Positions 33,024 to 43,039 of a stretch of 64,000 nucleotides of DNA are shown in pieces. The position numbers and the translations under genes were made by a program. Origin of the DNA: Chrysophaeum taylorii (lineage: Eukaryota; Sar; Pelagophyceae; Pelagomonadales; Pelagomonadaceae); contig JAQMWT010000262.1 of the NCBI GenBank assembly GCA_029834535.1, positions 42,070 to 106,069 of the forward strand, in the 5' to 3' direction. The first letter of the stretch is position 1. Every line of letters begins with the position of its first letter. Under the pieces are notes generated by a model. It had not been told where the DNA came from. It saw only the letters and a list, made by a program, of their open reading frames with translations, and searched no databases.

Positions 33024-33498
33024 TCTTTTTTTGAGAGCACCTTCACATACCCTCCTTCCGTTGGTGGTTGGAGGGTGCGAAGTACTTATCGTCGTCGTCG
33101 TCAAGGCGATAAAGGTTCGGCACGGCTATAGCCCGAAGCCTCGACCGCGTGCCGGACGCCACCTCTGTAGCCACGACCTCCCCCCTCCGAAGAGAATTTA
33201 TAATTCCCAGGAAGTTCCACGATTCAACAGCGGCTTGGCGAGCGTGGAAATGTAGTGGTTGTTTGGCAAGGGCGGCAACGAGGACGCTTAGGGCCAAGCC
33301 GCGGACCGCCGTTCTGATGAACAGCCGCTATAATTATTGGTTGCACCAACGTTGGGATTTATTCGTTGATGTGTCAAACGGCCGCCGATGCCGGCTTCTC
33401 AGGAACTTTCGCGGCCATTTGACGAAAAAAAAGGTTAGCCACCAGGCTGCTGTCAACAACAACATCAAGAAGAAGAAGAAGAAGAAGAAGAAGCAATA
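33024..33498. promoter_or_regulatory. Divergent region between SNARE and C2 genes
   Basis: 475 bases with no protein-like frame; ends in an AAG repeat (about 33468-33494) just upstream of the C2 gene start. Confidence 0.4.
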
Positions 33499-36031
33499 AT
33501 GGAGGGGTCGATATATGCCAAGGTTTTGGAGGTACGGATGGCTTGTTGTTATTCCTAATAAGGACTAATAAGGAGATGCATGTCGCTCCAGGTCAGGGGC
33601 GCTCACTACAGCGGGGTCGAGGATATGGCGAAGACGAACCAGGTGGTGCGCGTGGGTATGAGAGTGGTCGTCAACGGGAAGGCGTCAAAAGTCGTCAAGA
33701 CGGCGCTCCGGCCGCGGAACCATATCCTCGAGGGCGCCGACTTTACCTCGGCTTCGGCGGACAGCAACCCGATCGAGGACATCCTTCGGCAGGGCTACGA
33801 CGCGGACGGCGTCGTCAAGTTTACCGTGTATCAGCGTCTCCGCACCGACCTGATAGACACGGTTGTGCTGGGGACTACGACGATTCCGGTCTCCGAAATC
33901 ACGGCGGGCTCGATGGTGAAGGCCGAACCGGTGACGCTCGCGCTCGTCAAGGGCGCGGGCAAGCCAAACGGCGAGCTCGCGGTCGCGCTTTGGACGACCA
34001 AGGCACTGCAAAAGCCCGACATCCCCACGTGGGTTTTGTGGTTCAAGCCGGCGCTCGGAATGTGCCTCGCGACGACGGTGTGCGCGGGCGCGTTGCTCGG
34101 CTTCCCCCGCCTCGCCTTTTACTCGGCGCTGCCGGTCGCGCTCGCGTGGGCGTACCTGGAGCTGCCCAAGTTGATCGGCACCGCGCTCACCAAGATCCTC
34201 GCGCTCGCGGTCCCCGGCCTCAACATGTCGGTGTCTGCCGTGAGGCTCCAGGCGAGCCTCTGCGGCTCGCTGCTCGTGGGCGTGGACGTCGACGACTTTA
34301 AGCTCGCGCACGACGAGTCGTACGAGTTCTACCACGAGAGCTTCGTGGCCGCCAAGAGGGTCTCCTTGGCGTTGCGGTTCGACGTCGCCTCGTTAGTTGC
34401 CAACGTGATCGCTGCCGTACGCCGCGGCACGAGCACCGTCGAGACCGAGTCGCTGGTGCTCGCGGCGTCGGCGAAGAACCTCGCCGCCAAGGACCACTTT
34501 CTCACGACCAAATCGTCGTCGGATCCGTATTTCCGCATCGTCGTCGCGCCCACGGACGAGGTCCACGCGCACGCCTTATCCGAAAAGAACGCAGACTTCG
34601 ACGCCGACGCCTGCGTCGAGATTTGTCGCTCCGAGACGATCGAGGATAATCTGAACCCGAGGTGGAAGGACGTCGAGATCGACGAGGGAGTCGTCGAGTC
34701 CAAGCGGCGAGGCAGGAAGCTTCTGGTCGTGGTCATGGACTACGACTACGGCACGGCCTCTGATCTCATCGGGATCGGGGAAATCGAGGCGCTGTCTGGC
34801 GACGGTACTGTAGTTGAGCTGCGGAAGCGCGGCGCGCCCGCGGGCGAGTTCGCGTTCGCTACCCGAAAAACGGTCGTCGAGCACAAGCAGCCCGCAATAG
34901 CGTGGAAACCATCGCCGACAGAGCACGCCGCTCTCCGGAAGGAGGCGGGCGTGATGTTCGAGCCCACGAGGCTCGCGACCCTCGTTCTGGACCTCAAAAT
35001 CGACGACCCCGTCATCGCCTTCGACACCGCCGAGATCAACGACGAGTTTAACGTCAATAATTTCGTCCGCCTCCTCTCCGAGGGCAAGATTACCTCCAAG
35101 ACGGGACTCAAAACCATGCCCAACACGCTCCGGGTTTCGGTCAACGCGGTGCGCTTCGACGCCGAGACCACCAAGGAGGTTAAAGTCGTCGTCGCGCTCC
35201 GCGGCGAGGAGCTGACGTTTGGCCCCGTCGAGGCCGACGGCGCGACGGCCACCGGCTTCCCCGCGATCCCCGACGCCATCGCGGTCGCCGACCCCTCGGC
35301 GGTCGTCCAGGTTAAAGTGTTCGTCGGGAGCTCGCTCCTCGGCGACTGGATATGCAAGCTCGAAACCCTCGCCGTCGCCCCGACGCGCGTCTTCGGAAAG
35401 AACGTCGTCGCCTCGCGAGACGGCTCGGAGTTTAAGCTCGGCGGCCTCATGCAGGTCCGCGCCGACGACCGCGCCGTGCCCGCCGGGGCCGACATCGACC
35501 TTACCCTCACGTGGACCCACGATCCCAACGGAATGACCCACAACCAGATCCTCGAAGTAGCCAAGCTCAAGGCTCTCGAACAGCTCCAGCAGAACAGCGC
35601 GGAGTTCAACCTTTCGCTCGGCAACCTCGGGCTCTGGGGAAACTTCCTCGCCGACTTCCCCCTCCTCTTCAGCGTCAATACGCTCGAGCTCAACCGCATC
35701 AAGTTCCACCTCAAGGCCCTCTTCATGGGCTACGACACCGACCGATCCGACGAGGCCATCTACGTCGACCAGATCGACCTCCGCGACGACCTCAAGAGCA
35801 GTACGGGCGTCGACCTCGCGACCCTCGGCTTCGACTTGGTCACCTCCATCGCCGGCCCTGTCCTCAAAGAGGTAAGATTCCGCCGAAAACCGCCGAAAAC
35901 CGCCGAAAACCGCGCAGGTTTCCATCCTCGACGCCGCCAAGCAGATCCTCCAGGGTGTCAGCATCGGCCTTTTCTCGAGCGAGAAAGACAACGAAGCATA
36001 CCAAGACGACAACGACGACGCGGAGGAGTAA
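33499..36031 (+). CDS. Multi-C2 membrane protein
   Basis: Three exons by splice reading: 33499-33531 (MEGSIYAKVLE), 33592-35871 and 35918-36031; introns are 60 and 46 nt, GT-AG. The first exon completes the opening beta strand of an N-terminal C2-like domain (VRGAHYSGVEDMAKTNQVVRVGMRV). A hydrophobic hairpin follows (FKPALGMCLATTVCAGALLG; RLAFYSALPVALAWAYLEL), then at least one more C2-like region (LAASAKNLAAKDHF, SSSDPYFRIVV, DNLNPRWKD, KLLVVVMDYDYGTASDLIGIGE), which carries the Asp pattern expected for Ca2+/lipid binding, and further beta-rich domains. The tail is acidic (NEAYQDDNDDAEE). The C2 plus hairpin plan recalls extended synaptotagmins and ferlins, but no SMP domain was recognised. 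Role: probably membrane tethering or Ca2+-dependent lipid binding. Confidence 0.75.
35881..35910 (+). repeat. Three tandem 10-mers inside an intron
   Basis: CGCCGAAAAC is repeated three times exactly and fills most of the 46-nt second intron of the C2 gene. Confidence 0.9.
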
Positions 36032-36186
36032 GGGAAACCGGCTGCGGGGGGGGGGGGGTGATCGTGGCCCCGAAACAACAAAGCGAGCACCAAGGAAACG
36101 ACGACGACGCGCGTGTTACCCCGATCATGCTGGCTGTAAAATTTGTTGTTGTTGTTATGAACGATGATTACACCGCTTCTCATCGA

Positions 36187-36221
<35 letters not shown>
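36187..36221. repeat. CTG/CAG trinucleotide repeat
   Basis: About eleven CTG units between the convergent C2 and bilin reductase genes. Similar CTG runs occur at 44667-44695 and CAG at 21017-21043. Confidence 0.9.
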
Positions 36222-36290
36222 GCGATGAGGGACGCGCCCATTTCCGATTGTAGGAATTGGGATTTTCGGAAGAAAATACATAATAGGGAG

Positions 36291-37145
36291 TCATCGATCC
36301 TCCGACGGCGGCGCTTCGTGCGCGAGGGCGAAGAGATAGTCGTGGACGTAGGCGTCGGCGAAGTCGTCGCCGAAATACGACTTGAAGAGACGGTGGGCCG
36401 GATCTCGGTCGGCGTTCCAGGCGTCGTAGGCGGCCTGGTTCGCGCGGTTTGTTGCACTTCGCGCGTCGTTTACGGGAGCGTTCTCGACGATTTCGACGTA
36501 GGCGTCGAGGTAGGCCTTGAAGCATGGAAACAAGGTATTTCGGACGCCGTCGATCCCAGCCTCTTCGAAGCGCGAGTAGAGCATTTGAGGAGAGAAAAAG
36601 CGGTTGTCCTCGTACCATCGTCCGGAGACTTCGCCGGCGAGGTCCGGAGCGGCGTCTCGAATAGCGGCCAAGCGCGAAGCGTCGTGCGGGACGCCGAAGC
36701 TTTTCGCCGAATCGCGGCCGCCCGGGGGCTGGGCATCGACGACGCACAGGAGCTTGCGCTGCGCGCCGAAACACAGGAGGTCGATCCCGAGAAGGGGGGC
36801 GTCCACCTTGGCAAAGTCGGGATACCAGAGCGAGTTGAACACCTGGAGGCTCTCGCCGCCGTCAAAGTAGGTCATGCGGATGCGACGGAAGAGGCCGGGG
36901 GCCTTGAAAACGCGGCTTCCCATGCGGCCCTTCTCGCTCGCGGCGTAGGCCAACCTCTCTGGGACGTCGACGGCCTCGGCGTCTAGCGCCTCGAGCACGC
37001 CGAGCTGGTGCTCGAGGAAGGGCATGTACAGGAGCTCGGCCTCGGCGACCACGCTCGTGTTCCACGTCGGCCATAGCACCGAAGACTGCGCTCGAAGACG
37101 TGTGTGCCGCAGGTCGGGCTTGACGCACAAGGCGAACACCAGCAT
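36291..37145 (-). CDS. Ferredoxin-dependent bilin reductase, PebB-like
   Basis: Enzyme of the PebA/PebB/HY2/PcyA family that reduces linear tetrapyrroles with electrons from ferredoxin, normally in plastids. About 284 residues. Family signs: LQVFNSLWYPDF followed by APLLGIDLLCFG and LLCVVDAQP (the central strand block, closest in my memory to PebB, phycoerythrobilin:ferredoxin oxidoreductase), then RWYEDNRFFSPQMLYSRFE, LFPCFKAYLDAYVEIVENA and DPAHRLFKSYFGDDFADAYV. The N-terminus (MLVFALCVKPDLRHTRL) may be part of a targeting leader, but no clear signal-plus-transit peptide is seen. The product could be a phytochrome or phycobilin chromophore. Subfamily is inferred; family confidence is high. 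Confidence 0.88.
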   Translation of the reverse strand: MLVFALCVKPDLRHTRLRAQSSVLWPTWNTSVVAEAELLYMPFLEHQLGVLEALDAEAVDVPERLAYAASEKGRMGSRVFKAPGLFRRIRMTYFDGGESLQVFNSLWYPDFAKVDAPLLGIDLLCFGAQRKLLCVVDAQPPGGRDSAKSFGVPHDASRLAAIRDAAPDLAGEVSGRWYEDNRFFSPQMLYSRFEEAGIDGVRNTLFPCFKAYLDAYVEIVENAPVNDARSATNRANQAAYDAWNADRDPAHRLFKSYFGDDFADAYVHDYLFALAHEAPPSEDR

Positions 37146-37680
37146 AATTTATTGACTAACCCTCTCAACCCCGCCAATCTGAGCTGCTTTGTATGGACAG
37201 TGTACGCGGAGATACTCCTAAACCCTATACACACCTAAAAAGGCCAGAGTATCGATAACAACTCACTCTGACAGTTAGGCTCTGCCGCTTCTGCAAACAG
37301 CCCTCTGACGGCTCTGCTCTCCGCCGTCCCCGGCAAGCGGCCTGCGTCTCCGTCTTTTTGTCTTCCCTCCTTCGCTCGCACAACGCTCGGATCTTCCGTT
37401 CTCAGTGATTTATTATTATTATTTGCCCCTCATGAATCCTGAGCCTTGCGAGGGCATCCGCCCTCCCGGCGTAGGTTGGCACCTATTCGCCTCCCGGGCG
37501 GGCCGGTTGGCAGCCGGAACGTTCGCAGTGGGACGGGGTATGGCCGGGGGGGCGGAGACGGAAGGTTATCGACGAGTTGGTTTGTCAGTCACATCGCGGT
37601 CTCCTCGTCGCATGGCGACAAGCTTGATGGTCACTCTCCGCCGACCGACCTTTCGGCGCGCTCTTCGTCAACAGGCCCGT

Positions 37681-37751
37681 GATTTCGGACTGGCTCCTGT
37701 CGGTCCGGCCTGGCTCCCATGCTCGGGAGAGGTCTGAAGTTAGTTAGTTAT
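37681..37751 (+). repeat. Left arm of a long inverted repeat
   Basis: Matches the reverse complement of 39283-39353 at roughly 90 percent, including the exact core GGCCTGGCTCCCATGCTCGG and GTCTGAAGTTAGTTAGTTA. Weaker similarity continues outward (about 37495-37570 against 39530-39600). Confidence 0.85.
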
Positions 37752-37837
37752 TTGCCCCAGCGCACCTCATTGATGGTTGGTTACCCCAGCGAGTACTCTT
37801 TGATTTTTTAAAACCCTTCATATTATTATTAGGGATC

Positions 37838-38095
37838 GGTCAAGTTTGGTCAAAAAGTTTGGTGAATTTCTTTCATGTTTGCTCGATTTTGATGTATGAT
37901 TAAGGAAAAATTCACATGTGTGGTCACTTTCCATAGAAGTTTGGTCAGTTAAGTTTGGTCACTACGAAGTTGCATTAAGTTTGATCAATCAACCCTTAAA
38001 GTTTGATTAATTTCCTTGTAAGTTTGGTCAACAAGTTTGATCACTACTCCTCAAACTTCCACAGTATTGACCAAACTTCGGCTTTTAAAATCAAA
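37838..38095 (+). repeat. AAGTTTGGTCA-type imperfect array
   Basis: Many copies of AAGTTTGGTCA or AAGTTTGATCA in an AT-rich stretch. Scattered copies recur near 38978-39040, and inverted copies (TGACCAAACTT) at about 40185-40262, so the motif bounds a block of about 2.4 kb. Confidence 0.75.
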
Positions 38096-39282
38096 CTTAA
38101 GAGGGCTTTTCAAGGGGGCGCGTGAGCGCTTTTGGTGCGAATATGCTTTAAAAACGAGAGCTAGGTGCTGCAGCCACGCAGAATCTACCGTCGCGTTACA
38201 CGCGCGGCATGGGCACCCCCCTATGACCGCCTTAGAAGGAGGTCCATCCTAAGACAGCGCGGCGATACGCAAGGAGAGCGGGTAGCGACGCGCGGCCCCG
38301 AGAGCAGATTCCCACGGCTTGGCGTATTTAAGCTGGGCCCATTCTCGTACCTTCCATCGTTCGTAGAAGCCAGCCAAACCGCGACTCACCACGGTGGTGT
38401 TGCCGTGGTCGTGCGTCATTCTTCAACAACAAGCGGACATCGGACACCAGACTTACATGGTCTGCGTGAGACGGATCACCCCATTCTGCATCCCAAAACT
38501 CGAGAGGGAGCGCGTCTTTGATAATCGACTCGGGGTCGAGAACGCGAAACTCGACGACCTCGAGAAACTGCGCGAGCACCGCCCCAGGAGCACCCAAACA
38601 TTGTAGTCCCACACTTGTGCGGGGCCGTACAGGACCACGTTCAGGAGTTCCTCATCGTCGCGTACCCGATCCGGAGTTAGCTGTCCAGCTTGATCATGCG
38701 ACGGCAACGCGAGCACGTGCCGTTACGCCAGCATAAACAACTCGCACGTCCGTAATTGAACACCTCCTTATCATCCTCCTCCTCGCGCATCTCGACAACC
38801 CCTCCCTGCCGCAAGATCTCCCGCTGCTGCTGCACCGTCGAACACTGTACGAGAAAGTCGGCAAATACAAGCTGCGGCGCGAAGGGATGTCAAGACGTCG
38901 ACAGCCTCGCTCTGGAAGATCGCTGACACCAACCCTGTAATTCTAACCCAGTCATCAGTACGAGTCTAAAATATGACAAGTTTGATGTGATTGTTCGAAA
39001 TTTGATCACACCAAATTGAAAGCCACCAAGTTTGCCCATACACACGCATCAACATGCGAATACTCACAGGACAACATCCACAAACAAGGTCTGCGTAAGA
39101 CAACGCTGATACCACGCTGTTTCGTCACCCAAGATTATTCGGATGCGCCTTATTAGTTCGATGTTTAGGACAGACTACAGCGAACGATCCCGGTTCGTCA
39201 TCTCGTGCCTTTAGCGGATGACATTGTTGCAGATGTCTATCAAACGCATGTGCCGAGAAGAGCCGCCTGACTGACTAACTAA

Positions 39283-39353
39283 CTAACTAACTAACTTCAG
39301 ACGTCTCCCGAGCATGGGAGCCAGGCCGTACCGGCAGGAGCCGGTACGGAATC
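39283..39353 (-). repeat. Right arm of a long inverted repeat
   Basis: Inverted partner of 37681-37751; begins in a CTAA-repeat tract (about 39270-39295). The arms enclose about 1.5 kb. Confidence 0.85.
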
Positions 39354-40300
39354 ACAGAGGAAAATCACGCAGTTGGGGCAGAGGCGAGGGACGAGGACGG
39401 ACTTGTTGATGGTGGACCGCCACTGCGCGCGGTCTTGTGCGAGGTCGTGCAAAAGCGTCGCAGGCCGCGGACGTGTTGGTCCATGAACAATCGACCTGTC
39501 CGTCGCGTTCTGCCCAACCGAGCGAACCCCATCCCAGCGCGGACTTTCCGGGTGCTAACCGGCCAGCGAGCCGCCTGACTTGCCCTCCATAAAGCCCTTG
39601 ATGAGGACCGACACGGCCTCGCAGAAGTGCTTCGCGCGATAGCTGGATCTTTGTCGGCAAGAAGGTTCGGAGCAGGTGTGCCTTTTAGCACACGTGACTG
39701 TATTGCCTACTTGCACATCACAACGAGCAGCACGCACATAAAAGCTGCATCTTGCATATAGCACTTGAACGACAGCGCTGTCGCGCTGTAGACCATGTTG
39801 TACGCGCCGTCAACTTGTGTGACTGCTGCAAGTCGGCCTCGAGAACACACATGCTGAACTTGGCATCTTGGTTAGATAGAGTAAAGTGGTGCCTCGTATT
39901 TGCGCGCTCTGAGCTGCGACAGCGTACTCGGCGATCTCTCACAGTCGTTTACCTTCGTCTGGGCACGCGACTTCTTGTTTTCTTTCTCGGCGTCGTGGTC
40001 AACCGACGTCGGCGTGTTACCACCACGCTCCCGCTCGACCTGAGCGACGAAACCCGCATCGATACCGTGTTCGTTTCGAAGTCGAAGGACGCTCCGGAGT
40101 CTCAGTGCGACGTGCAGAACCGCTGAAAGCTTGATCACGGCGGGCCTTGTTTTGTCAGCGAACAGTATGTTTGCTCTCTAAGAGTACAAGTTTAGTCAGC
40201 CAAGATACGGATTGACTAAACTTAAGTGACCAAACTTGTTGAGGGTTTACGGTGACCAAACATACATGGTGGTTGGAAACTTGACTTTTCCCTTATTATT

Positions 40301-41446
40301 ATGGAAGCGTTGTCGTCGCGTTTTCAGTCGATGGAGGTGGAAGTCCCTGCGAACGCCGAGGCGCAGACGGCGTGGGAGCAGGCCTCCAACAGTCTCCGGG
40401 GGAAGCTGTCGCGAGTGGGGCTGAGTCCGGGCTCGGTGGGCGGTTTGGTGATTGGTGCCTTTGTGCTTGCGACGATTCTGGTGTCGATTCCGAGTCCCCA
40501 AGTAAGGACTGAGGGGGAGTGGGCGAAAAGCTGGAGTCTCGACGGGCTCCTCGATGCCTCGTCGCCGGAGGTCGAACCGATCGAGATCGAGCGCGTCGCG
40601 CTGGTCGAGGACGACGACATGCGGTTCGTGGTGATGCTGTCGTCGCGCGACGAAAAGCCACGCGGAGGCGGCACGGACTACGATCCCCTCGCGATCGAGA
40701 ACGTCCCGGCCTCGATGGTCGTCAAGGAGCGGATTTTCGACGACTACGCTTTAATCCTCAACAAGTTTCCGGCATTTCGAGGCCACGCGTTGCTCGCGTC
40801 GCTCGACCCTATCGACCAGGCCGCGCGCCTGACAAAGTGGGACCTCGACGCCCTCCACAGGTGCGCGACGGCCGCCAAGGCCCTCGGCTTTTACAATTCC
40901 CACGACGTGGCCGGGAGCTCCCAAGTTCACAGACACTTCCAGCTCGTCCCGGTCGACTCGATCGCCGCGGTCGTCGGGCGCCGGAACTTTTTTTTTCCGG
41001 GAATCTTCGACCAGGTCCACGAGTTGCCGCGCGAATTCTGGCGCTGGTCCTCGAAGACCCCCTTCTTTCCCGTCGTCCGACGACTCCCCGCGCTCCATGG
41101 CGTCGCCCACGGCCTCGTCCAACTCCCGCGCCGCGCGACCTTCGACATCGACTTCGCCCGCGACGGCGGCTTCGCCGACGCCCTCCTACGATCCTACGTC
41201 GCCCTCGCCACCGACCTCGGTATCCTCGGCGACGTCCAGGAAGCCCCCCACAACATCCTCCTCTCGGAGGCCTGGATTCTCGTCGTCAAACGGGCTAAAG
41301 CCACCGCGAGGGGCGTCGCCGTCAACGGCCTCGCCTTCGCGGCCATCCTCCTCGCGAGAGACGCCGACGTCTTCGACGCCCTCGTCCGGGATCGACGACC
41401 CCTTTCGGTCCTGCGCGACGTTTCGGCTGCCCCCCCCCCTCCATAA
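40301..41446 (+). CDS. Ap4A phosphorylase / ATP adenylyltransferase with N-terminal membrane segment
   Basis: HIT-superfamily enzyme that splits diadenosine tetraphosphate by phosphorolysis. Core signs: VKERIFDDYALILNKFPAFRGHALLAS (as in yeast Apa1), the active-site block SSQVHRHFQLVP (HxHxxxxP histidine triad variant), and EAPHNILLSEAWILVVKRA near the C-terminus. About 381 residues. Unusual: residues about 44-66 form a hydrophobic segment (VGGLVIGAFVLATILVSIP) that could anchor the protein in a membrane; known Ap4A phosphorylases are soluble. Ends at TAA 41444, six bases before the next ATG. Confidence 0.82.
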   Translation: MEALSSRFQSMEVEVPANAEAQTAWEQASNSLRGKLSRVGLSPGSVGGLVIGAFVLATILVSIPSPQVRTEGEWAKSWSLDGLLDASSPEVEPIEIERVALVEDDDMRFVVMLSSRDEKPRGGGTDYDPLAIENVPASMVVKERIFDDYALILNKFPAFRGHALLASLDPIDQAARLTKWDLDALHRCATAAKALGFYNSHDVAGSSQVHRHFQLVPVDSIAAVVGRRNFFFPGIFDQVHELPREFWRWSSKTPFFPVVRRLPALHGVAHGLVQLPRRATFDIDFARDGGFADALLRSYVALATDLGILGDVQEAPHNILLSEAWILVVKRAKATARGVAVNGLAFAAILLARDADVFDALVRDRRPLSVLRDVSAAPPPP

Positions 41447-41452
41447 TAAAAT

Positions 41453-42826
41453 ATGAGAAGTGCGGGGGCCTTTTTAGCGGCGGTGTTGTGGTCGGTGTCG
41501 TCGGCCCAGCTCGTTGGCCCGGGAGGCATGGTGCCCTTCACGGCCAGACCCGAGGGGTCGCGGCGGCAAGGCGTCACCTACGTGCGCAGCAAGCCCGCCG
41601 CCGGATTTTTTATCGGCGGGAGCTCGGTGTCGGGCCTCAACGGCGTGTACGCGCGGTCGCAACACGTGCCGAGGTGGCTCGCGCGCGAGTGCGAACTCGC
41701 GTACGAGAACGTTTTGAGCGGGTGGTGGCTGCTGCTGGTGCGGCCGCGCGGCTACCGAGCCGTCGGCGGCGAGACGACCGAATGGGTGCTCGTAGACGGT
41801 TCGAATCGAGATCGGTTCGCGCACGCGGGCGCGACCGTCATCCCCGGGTCGGGTCCCAGGTGGCAGCACGTGCGCCGCGGGTCGTCGTCGTCGTCGTCCT
41901 TGGCGACCGGAGCCGAGGACCGCGAGGACGAGCTCCCGGCGCAGGTAGTTTTCCTCGGAGACTCGAATCGCGTCGCGGAGCTCGCGCGCGAGGCGCGAGC
42001 ACACGAGAGGAAAGTCGAATCGACGATGCTGCGACTTCCCGAGGCACCGGCGGGCTTCGAGGAGGAGGCCGACGGCCTGGCGGGGAACTCGACGCGGCAG
42101 CTCGAGACGGGCGACTACGACGCGTGCGCGGCGACGCTCGCCGCCGTCACCTCCCGCCTCGAGGTCTGGTGGCGCTCGTCGGCCTCGCAGGGCGCGAGGC
42201 GGGTCTTGTTGACGCGACGAGGCCGCTGCGAGCGCCGCGCGCGACGACTCGTCGACGCGCGCGCGACCCTCGACAAGGCGATCGCGCACCCGCCCGCCCT
42301 CGTCGAGCGCGGTCTCTTGTTCCTCGACCTCGACGAGGCATCCCGGGCTCTCGGTGATTTCGAAGCCGCCCTCGCCCTCGACCGCTCGTTGCCCGGCCTC
42401 GACGACCTCCTCGTCGCCGCCCGCGCCGCCCAGCGACGCGAAAAAAAAAACGGACGCCCTAACCCCTACGCCCTCCTCGACCTCCCCGTCGACTTCGACG
42501 ACCCCGAGCTCTTGAAACGACACTTCCGCGCCAAATCCATGTCCGCCCACCCCGATCGCGGCGGCTCGTCGGAACTCTTTCACGCTCTCTCTCGAGCCCA
42601 CGACCTCCTGGTTGACCCGGCGGCGCGCCGCGCCTACGATCGCGGCGACGCCGAGGACGTTTTGCGACACTACTTCCCCGAGCGCTTCCCTTTCGAGCCC
42701 TTCGGCGATGCCCACCCGCGCCTCGAGACGCGCCGCCACTCCTCCTACTTGAGCACCAGCTCCCGCCCAGGCGCTGCCGCCGAGGGCCTTGCGTCGTCGT
42801 CGTGCCGGGGGGACACCGAGACCTGA
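41453..42826 (+). CDS. Secretory-pathway TPR and J-domain co-chaperone
   Basis: About 457 residues. Begins with a signal peptide (MRSAGAFLAAVLWSVSSAQ), then a region of about 120 residues of unknown type (YARSQHVPRWLARECELAYE; WWLLLVRPRGYR), TPR-like helices (ATLDKAIAHPPALVERGLLFLDLD; ALGDFEAALALDRSLPGLDDLL) and a C-terminal J domain (PYALLDLPVDFDDPELLKRH; MSAHPDRGGSSELFHALSRA) with the HPD motif that stimulates Hsp70. The TPR-then-J order and signal peptide recall DNAJC3/P58IPK of the ER lumen, so it probably works with BiP. It starts 6 bases after the upstream stop codon. Confidence 0.85.
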   Translation: MRSAGAFLAAVLWSVSSAQLVGPGGMVPFTARPEGSRRQGVTYVRSKPAAGFFIGGSSVSGLNGVYARSQHVPRWLARECELAYENVLSGWWLLLVRPRGYRAVGGETTEWVLVDGSNRDRFAHAGATVIPGSGPRWQHVRRGSSSSSSLATGAEDREDELPAQVVFLGDSNRVAELAREARAHERKVESTMLRLPEAPAGFEEEADGLAGNSTRQLETGDYDACAATLAAVTSRLEVWWRSSASQGARRVLLTRRGRCERRARRLVDARATLDKAIAHPPALVERGLLFLDLDEASRALGDFEAALALDRSLPGLDDLLVAARAAQRREKKNGRPNPYALLDLPVDFDDPELLKRHFRAKSMSAHPDRGGSSELFHALSRAHDLLVDPAARRAYDRGDAEDVLRHYFPERFPFEPFGDAHPRLETRRHSSYLSTSSRPGAAAEGLASSSCRGDTET

Positions 42827-43039
42827 CGAGGGAGGTCTGTGCTCGGCATGCGCTACGAGTCGATAGTAATAAAGAAAACGAGACCTGATGGTGATGATGT
42901 CAACGCCTGACAGGACAGAGGCCCCGGCCCTGACTGAGGAGCGTGAGAAAAAAATGAGTTTTTTTTTGTTTTGTTTCTTTTTCACCGCCGGCGCCGCCGC
43001 CGCCGCCGCCGCCGCCGCTCTTGCAGCAACAACAAAAAA

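Larger units (their letters stand above)
37146..40300. other. Gene-poor, repeat-rich 3.1-kb block
   Basis: No intact gene recognised. Holds an inverted repeat pair, an AAGTTTGGTCA-type array and AT-rich stretches. A coding-like scrap (plus strand, about 38770-38890, reading LPQDLPLLLHRRTLYEKVGK) suggests an eroded gene or element. Likely remains of mobile DNA. Confidence 0.6.

Noticed and set aside
35881-35910. Regular 10-mer repeats as a CRISPR-like array
   Set aside because: Contiguous tandem copies without spacers, inside a eukaryotic intron.
38328-38612. Minus frame with coding-like stretch (LEFWDAEWGDPSHADHV)
   Set aside because: Short, no family recognised and inside the repeat block; at most a gene relic, so not called as a gene.
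42971-43039. Poly-Arg N-terminal extension of the one-domain channel
   Set aside because: Encoded by a CCG microsatellite; the ATG at 43040 in an A-rich context is the better start.
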